In this document: in pieces, positions 57,835-64,000 of the stretch | Numbering within the stretch: position 1 is the stretch's first letter | How the letters are laid out: every line of letters begins with the position of its first letter | Assembly: GCA_004335835.1 (NCBI GenBank) | Contig: RWJK01001984.1 | Location: forward strand, 78,409-142,408 | Source: Scenedesmus sp. ARA3 | Lineage: Eukaryota; Chlorophyta; Chlorophyceae; Sphaeropleales; Scenedesmaceae | Reading direction: 5' to 3' | DNA: 64,000 bases | Position numbers and translations under genes: made by a program | Notes under the pieces: model-generated | Seen by the model: only the letters and a program-made list of their open reading frames with translations | What the model was told of the DNA's origin: nothing | The model's database searches: none

Positions 57835-60746
57835 ATGTATATGCGCCGTGCACGACCCTGCATCCTCTCCTTGCTGCTGCCGTGCCTGGTGCCTGGATTG
57901 ATTGGAGTACTTCTCCTGCCTGCCTGTCTGCACAGTGCTCAAGCAGCACAGGGTGCAATGGGCAAGAAGCAGGCTGCCCTGGGGGAGTGGGAATCTCCCA
58001 TAAGCAGTGAATTGATCGTGTCCAAGGTGAGTGCCCTGTCATGTACACCAAATGCACTGCATCCTGTGGTCATGGCATCCAAGTGCATGGTGGGATGCAG
58101 CAAACTCCAAGGACTGCAGCTGCTGGGATGCCTGAGCAAAATCATGCTGGTTGGTGCACTGCAATGAGCGGCATGGTGTAAGACCATTTGTTATGCTCTG
58201 CTGCTACTCATTGCAGGTGCTGAGGCTAGGATCACCCAGTGTACTGCCCAATGGAGACATCACCTGGGTGGAGATGCGGCCTTCTGAGCAGGGCCGCTCT
58301 GTGCTGATACACCGGCAAGTTGCGCTTCAGAGCCAGCTTACGAGCACCTCGTTTGCTGTGCACATGCACGGCTTCCTGTGTTGATCGGTACAGTGCATTA
58401 CTATCCACACAGAGAACTGGGGTTTGTTACAAGTTACAAGTCCTACGCTTCGGAGGCAGGCAAGCCTGCTTGAGCCTATGCTCTTCCGTGCGTAAATAAG
58501 AGAAGGACAAGGACAGGCCTGGGCCTGAGAGCTCTATCGTAAGAACTTATTCCCATTCTATCGTAAGAACTGGGGTTTGCCTCTGTCATTGGAGCTCCCA
58601 ATGCACATGCAGGCATGCACAATTGCGCCACTCCTGCCAGCGCCTGCTCCCGCAGCTGGAGCTCACACTGGTGCCCTTTGTCGGCTGCCTGCACTGCCTG
58701 CAGCTCTGCAGCAGATGGCAGCACCAGGGACATCACGCCAGAGCCCAGCAGCGGCTTCAATGTGCGCACACGCGTGCACGAGTATGGCGGCGGCGAGCAC
58801 CTGGTGGCGGGCAGCAAGGTCTATTTCAGCAACTTTGTGTGAGCAGGCAGCTGCCACTGTGTGGGTAATGCAGGCTGATGAGTGCTTGTCCAGCAGCAAC
58901 ACCAGCATGGGATGAGAGGCAGCAGTGGCACCTGCCGTGTATGGGCAGGTAGCAGTAGAAGTCTGGGATGGCCGGCAGTGGTGATTTGCAGGCAGCATTG
59001 GGCACCAGCGTAAGTTTATGGGCGGACGGCAGATTTGCGCACAAAAGCTATAGAGCAGCGGGCACCCCAATGCCGCAGATGTCCAGCTGCCTGCCCACAC
59101 ACGTATGCTGTAGCATGCTGATGCTAGTCCTGCTGCCGCCTTGTCACTAATGCATTCGCTGATTTGCAGGGACCAGCGTGTGTATGTGCAGGACCTGACA
59201 CCAGGCAGCGAGCCAGTTGCGCTGACAGCTGCTGACAGCAAGCAGCGCTTCGCAAACTATGCTCTGGATGAGCCACGCAACAGGCTGCTGGCAGTGTGTG
59301 AGGACCACAGCAAGGGCGATGACCAAGAGGCCAGCAACAGCATTGCAGCCATCGGTGAGTTTGCTTGCTGCGCAACGCATGGCTGATGGCAACAATGCAA
59401 GTAGTGTGCGTGATACCGCAAAGTATGTATGAGACTCTCGTGACGTGTGGACAAGGAGGCTGCCTGGCAGATGCAGCTTATCGGGCATATCAGGCGCCTG
59501 CTGTCAACTTATTCCTGTGCCTTGCCCTTACTCTGGTGTGCTGCTGCTGCTGCTGCTGCTGTCGCCATCGCTGCAGACCTAGCCACTGGTGCAGTGAAGC
59601 AGCTTGTGACAGGCCACGACTTCTTCAGCAGCCCCGTGCTCAGCCCTGATGGCTCCAAGATGGCCTAGTGAGCTGCACACCCCATATAGGATAGACTGCT
59701 ATTCCAAAGCAGCTTGCAAGCACACCAAGCTGGCACCCCTTGTGCCCACAGCACCGCGCGGCGGGTGTGCAAGCATTTGTTGATGCAGATGATACCTGTG
59801 ATGATGTCAGGTAGCCAGCAGTGGTGTTGGTGGTAAGCGCTTGGCGCCTGCTGCGCCAGGCAGGCAGCGTGCGTTTGAGCAGCACAGCCCGGCGCTGCGG
59901 CTGTGACACACCTCCCAGGGCCCTCCTAGTGCTAATCTGACACAGTAACAAGCACCTGATCTGGCTGTACATCTGTGCGCATGTGCATGCAGCGTGGCCT
60001 GGGACCACCCCAACATGCCTTGGGATGACGTGCTGCTGCTGGTGACAGACCTGGATGGGGCAGGGCTGCCAGTAGGAGAGCCCAGGTGGGCAGGGCATAT
60101 GCACTGCAGGCGTCACATTTCACAGAGTCTGCGTGAGCATGCGCAGGTGCTGGCATAACAAATCAGCCAGTGTGAAGGCAGGTTGCACGCCACGCACATG
60201 TGCATTTGTTGCACATGCAGGCACCTGGCCAGCGCCGATGTTGAGCATGTGGCAGTTGCCAAATTCAAAGCATTGAACATGAGCAAAGCGCCAGACTACA
60301 GCTAGCTGGGACAACTCGCACTTGCACAACACCAGGATTTTCCACTGCGCTGCCTGTAGGTTGGTAGCTGGTGGCAAGGACACCTCCGTGCAGCAGCCGC
60401 AGTGGGGCCCTGATGGTGCGCTGTACTTTATCAGTGACGCCAGTGGCTGGTGGAACCTGTACAGGACACAGCTGGAGCAGGACATCCAGGTGAAGAAAGG
60501 CACAGGCTGCTAGGACTGTACGCTATCAGCTGGGCTGTAGCTCCCGCTGACGTCTTAGGTGGTGGTGGTCCTGCACTTGCTGCCACTGCCAGTTGACAAG
60601 ACAGCGCTAGCGTATCAGCTGAGACATCGCATCAAGTTGCACAGGCCGGTCCAGCAACATTCGGGGAGCATCGTCAGCACCTGTGTGCGTGCACACCGTG
60701 CAGATGCCGACCAACTTGATCGCGCGTTGCTGCTTACTGTTGCTGT

Positions 60747-60791
<45 letters not shown>

Positions 60792-62689
60792 GTGTGCAGC
60801 CAGCCGCCCTGCTGCCTATGGCTGCAGAGTTCGGCACCCCGCCTTGGCTGTTTGGCCTGCACAGCTACGAGATCCTGCAAGAGGGCGCGGCTGTGCTGAC
60901 GCTGTTTGACGACCCTGCTGCTGCAGGTGACTAAGGGCGCTGATGAGAATGATGGGCATGTATACGCCGTCTGCAACAGACATAGCAATACAAGCCTGCA
61001 CAATATGCATTGTCATCACTGCAGCACTTGCACAGCTGCTTCATACAACTGCTGCTGGTTGGGCATGACTTGCTGCCACGAGGTGTGCATGTTGCAAGGC
61101 TACACTATGGCTTCTCAAAAGCAGGCAAGTGTATGCATACACGCCCTGTCTTTGGACACCTGATGTTTCGGGCCCCTTGCTGCAGGCTCCCAGCTAGGTG
61201 TCATTGACACTGCCACCTTGAGCCTCACACGTCTCAGCACCAGCTACTCCTCCTATGGCAAGCTGGCAGTGCTGCATGCAGCTGAGGGCCTGACGATTGT
61301 GACTGTGGCTGGCTCCCCTAGCACTCCACAGGCGCTGGTCAAGCTGCAGGTAAGGGCATGCAGGCAGGCAGTGATGTTGTCTTTCTCACAAAGGAGATGC
61401 GGAAGCGTGGCCAGGCAGCACTTGCAACTGCGAGCATGCTGCGTCAGCAACTTCCACATGCAGCAGCTATCCAGGCACATGTCGCTTCTGCTGCTTGACA
61501 TCGCAGAATGCGCCCAGTCCTCGTACAGGGTTGGGCAAGCAGGGATTGGGCTTACACCTAGGTTTCAACCCAGCAAATTGTGGCGGTGCTGCAGGTGCCA
61601 GACCTGGCTGGCCTGCTGGCTTCTTCACCATCAGACTGGCAGCTCATCAAGCCCTCAACTGACCTGCAGCTGGACCCGGGCTTCATCTCACAGCCACGCA
61701 GGTGGGCGCAGCAGCTGCACAGCTTGCACGCTCGCATGCGCTTGCTCGTGCAGCGCCATGCACCTCTAGCTGCACCGTTCTGCTGCTGCTGCTGCTGCAA
61801 CGGCGGCGGCGGCAACATACTCATTCAAAACTCGCCTTAGCCTGCTGTGTACAGCGCCTGTGAGCTGCGGCTGGCAGTTGCTCTGATAGCACACGACGCT
61901 ACCTGCCTTGACGGATGACGTGTGCCGGCAGCTGAGCACTCCCAGCGTTTCTGCGCATTGTGCTCGCCTTCGCTGCTGCCGCCGCCGCCGCATGCTTGCT
62001 TGCTGCACCATTGCAGCATTGAGTACCCAACAGAGGGCGGCGTGACTGCCTTCATGAACTTCTACCCACCCACCAACAAGGATTATGAGTTCCCGCCGGG
62101 GCAGCTGCCAGCGCTGCTGGTGAAGATCCACGGCGGCCCCACAAGTGCCGCATCTACGCTGTTCAACATCGGCTATCAGTTCTGGACATCTCGAGGTGTG
62201 TGGTGTGTGTGCATGTCGGTGCTGCTGAGCGTGCCTGGCAGAGCTGTTGCAGCGGGCAGCTGCTTTGCTCAGGTGCTCATTGCACCTGCTGCTGTCATCC
62301 AGTATACTCAGCTGCTGGATGAAGCTCTGTGTTGTGAGCCGTTGCGCCAGTATAGGGTGTGCAGAATGGATGCAGGCTGGCGCCCCGTTGGCACGCGCAC
62401 GGATTCCTGCGGCTGACAGCTGCTTGTCTTCTGCTGGTGCTGCAGGCTTTGCCATCGCAGATGTGAACTATGGAGGCAGCACAGGTGCGCTACTTGCTGC
62501 ATGCAGCACCACACGCAGCGTGAGTGCGGTTGGCCTGCACTCATGTGCGTCTTGCTGCTTGATGGCGCTGCTTTCCCTCACTTCCCTTTGTGAAGCGTGT
62601 TGTGATGTGGCATCTATGCTTCCTTCCTTGTCAACCTCCCGGCCGCCGCCTTCAGCATTTCAGCTGCTCAGCCGTGCTTCCTTTGTATG

Positions 62690-62748
<59 letters not shown>

Positions 62749-63618
62749 CAGGCTTTGGCCGGTCCTACCGCAACAGGCTGCGCGGCAACTGGGGCGTGAC
62801 TGACGTCAACGACTGCTGCGCCGCTGCGCGCTACCTGGCTGACCAGGGCCTGGTGGATGGCAGCAGGCTGTGCATTGATGGCGGCAGCGCTGGCGGCTAC
62901 ACCACGCTGGCTGTGCTGGCCTTCAGGTACCACCTCGTAGGCAGGCACATGCAGCACCATGGCAGTGTACATGGCACGCAAGCACATGTGGGTGATTGGC
63001 TCTTGTTGCGGCTACACCACGCTGGCAGTGCTGGCCTTCAAGTAGAGAGGCGGCCGCATGCAGCACCGTGCGTACACCGCACCGCACAGCACATGTGTCT
63101 GGTACTTGTTGCTACTCTAAACGTACAGCAGGGTGTTAAGCCGGGCTGTGTCAATAGTGCCAGCAGGTGCAGCCCTGAGCAAACAAATGCATGCTGCTGC
63201 AGTGGGCGTCAATGCTGTGCGCCATGGCGATGCTGCCCTGCAGGGATGTGTTCAGTGCTGGCGCCTCCCACTACGGAGTGGCTGATGCGGAGCTGCTGGC
63301 GCAGCACACGCACAAGTTTGAGAGCAGGTGTGTAACAGGGCTGCCGCGGCAGCCTCAGGCTAGCACCTCTGGACTGCCGGTATGCCATTGTATGCATTAA
63401 CCCTGCAGGATGCACTGCTTCTCTGAGCTGCTGGATATTCGCTTCATAGCAAGCTGTGCGCAGCAAGCACCGCCTGCAAGAGTCTGGCATGCTGTGTATG
63501 CGCCTGCAGGTACCTGGATCTGCTGATCGGGCCTTACCCAGCAGACAAGGAGCTCTATCAGCAGCGCTCTCCTATCCACTCGGCAGACAAGATCAGTGCA
63601 CCTGTGGCACTGTTCCAG
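57835..63618 (+). CDS. S9-family serine peptidase (prolyl-oligopeptidase type), 3' end outside window
   Basis: Fifteen exons in phase: 57835-58026, 58217-58314, 58704-58838, 59170-59354, 59577-59667, 59993-60085, 60360-60489, 60800-60926, 61186-61349, 61595-61701, 62017-62195, 62446-62484, 62752-62926, 63244-63327, 63510-63618; 636 residues so far. The N-terminus (ATG 57835) has a hydrophobic stretch ([19 protein letters not shown]), a signal or transit sequence. The mature part starts [13 protein letters not shown]. Residues to about 370 form a beta-propeller ([56 protein letters not shown]). Then comes the alpha/beta-hydrolase with oxyanion motif KIHGGPT and nucleophile GGSAGG (Ser about 559). 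Asp and His lie beyond the window. Such enzymes release dipeptides or acylated residues from peptides; plant relatives are predicted plastidial. Intron 2 uses a GC donor (gcaagt). Confidence 0.85.
59541..59561 (+). repeat. Short CTG tract near an acceptor of the peptidase gene
   Basis: Seven CTG units end 15 bases before the acceptor CAG at 59574-59576. Confidence 0.8.
60749..60790 (+). repeat. (CTG)14 tract before a peptidase acceptor
   Basis: Ends nine bases before the exon at 60800. Out-of-exon translation gives spurious polyLeu or polyAla. Confidence 0.88.
62692..62746 (+). repeat. (CTG)18 tract before a peptidase acceptor
   Basis: Ends five bases before the exon at 62752 that carries the GGSAGG nucleophile. 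Confidence 0.88.
62893..63044 (+). repeat. Exon end/donor duplicated in the downstream intron of the peptidase
   Basis: Bases 62893-62929 (exon end plus gta) recur at 63008-63044 with two mismatches in 37, 115 bp downstream. Weaker similarity continues beyond (catgcagcacc, agcacatgt). The copy has lost its donor (ttcaagtag instead of ttcaggta). Confidence 0.88.
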
Positions 63619-63941
63619 GTGAGATTTGCTTGTTTTTAGTCTGCATGCAGCACCGGCAACACTGCCGCCACCCGCTGCCTAGGGGTGCTGCTCCCTGGAG
63701 TGTTGAGCAGTGCTCAATTGTCTGTCTACCAAATCCGATTTCAGCGATGAGAGTGCATGCTGTACGGTGGTGTGGGAGATGTGGTCAGAATCATGCAACA
63801 ATATCTGCCTGCTGGGTGATTTCAGTGCATGGTGCTTGCCCTACGTTGCATGGCCACAGACGCAAGCAAACCTGCTGTTGCTTGCCAGCAGGCCGGAGTG
63901 CGGCGGTTTCCAACAGCTAGGGTAGTGGCTGCAACACACTG

Positions 63942-63943
<2 letters not shown>
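63619..63943 (+). other. Peptidase intron (incomplete)
   Basis: Starts with donor gtgaga after the in-frame CAG at 63616-63618. T/G-rich on the sense strand, with no exon fitting the hydrolase C-terminus. Confidence 0.55.

Positions 63944-64000
<57 letters not shown>
63944..64000 (+). repeat. (CTG)19 tract running off the right edge
   Basis: Nineteen CTG units occupy the last 57 bases, within the intron that follows exon 63510-63618. By analogy with the other tracts, an acceptor should follow shortly. Confidence 0.9.

Noticed and set aside
60221..60300. Extra peptidase exon after tgcag at 60216-60220
   Set aside because: Direct joining of 60085 to 60360 keeps phase and family sequence; the extra segment breaks conserved order.
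1..64000. CRISPR arrays, insertion sequences, operons, tRNA or rRNA genes
   Set aside because: None seen by eye. The repeats present are microsatellites and exon-edge copies. A tRNA scan was not possible, so a single tRNA could be missed.

Overview
The window looks like nuclear DNA of a green alga, most likely a chlorophycean or a relative. The evidence is intron-dense genes with GT-AG and some GC-AG introns, G/T-rich sense strands in introns and 3' UTRs, TGTAA poly(A) signals, abundant CTG/CAG tracts, and algal-type gene families (CASTOR/POLLUX-like channel, TmcB-like PAS proteins, a ciliary enkurin, a GONST-type nucleotide-sugar transporter). There are no operons, ribosome binding sites or bacterial mobile elements. 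Gene models below were built by hand from the sequence, and the reading phase was checked across nearly every exon junction.

Layout from left to right. (1) 245-5895 (+): 3' part of a CASTOR/POLLUX/SYM8-like ion-channel gene, cut by the left edge. (2) 7124-7384 (-): a small coiled-coil ORF, possibly HSBP1-like. (3) 10792-13957 (-): a Gln/Ala/Ser-rich protein of about 862 aa, with what looks like a 3.1-kb 3' UTR. (4) 14802-18382 (-): an unrecognised membrane protein of about 705 aa with two membrane segments and a large Cys-containing ectodomain. (5) 18856-20638 (+): the ciliary inner-junction protein enkurin/FAP106. (6) 22821-37414 (-) and 39717-54591 (-): two tandem TmcB-like (tiny macrocysts) multi-PAS membrane proteins, each about 2,320 codons in 43 coding exons. 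(7) 56166-57323 (-): a single-exon GDP-mannose/nucleotide-sugar transporter. (8) 57835-63618 and beyond (+): an S9-family serine peptidase, cut by the right edge before its catalytic Asp and His.

The main discovery candidate is the TmcB pair. Their first PAS domain keeps, at exactly the FixL spacing, the proximal His and the accompanying Arg/His/Ile/Arg positions of the FixL heme pocket. This predicts heme-based O2/NO sensors built into very large polytopic proteins with no visible kinase or cyclase output. The downstream copy carries an in-frame TAA inside this same PAS domain, in an otherwise intact 43-exon frame. An alternative 3' splice site 15 nt downstream would remove the stop and preserve frame and heme His.

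A second, genome-level theme is splice-site architecture. Several introns contain decayed or perfect copies of the adjacent exon edge (four of six spacings 114-124 bp), one exon start is present three times, (CTG)n tracts sit where polypyrimidine tracts should be, and at least four introns use GC donors. Genes 4/5 and 7/8 are divergent pairs with intergenic spaces of about 0.5 kb; genes 1/2 and 5/6 converge.
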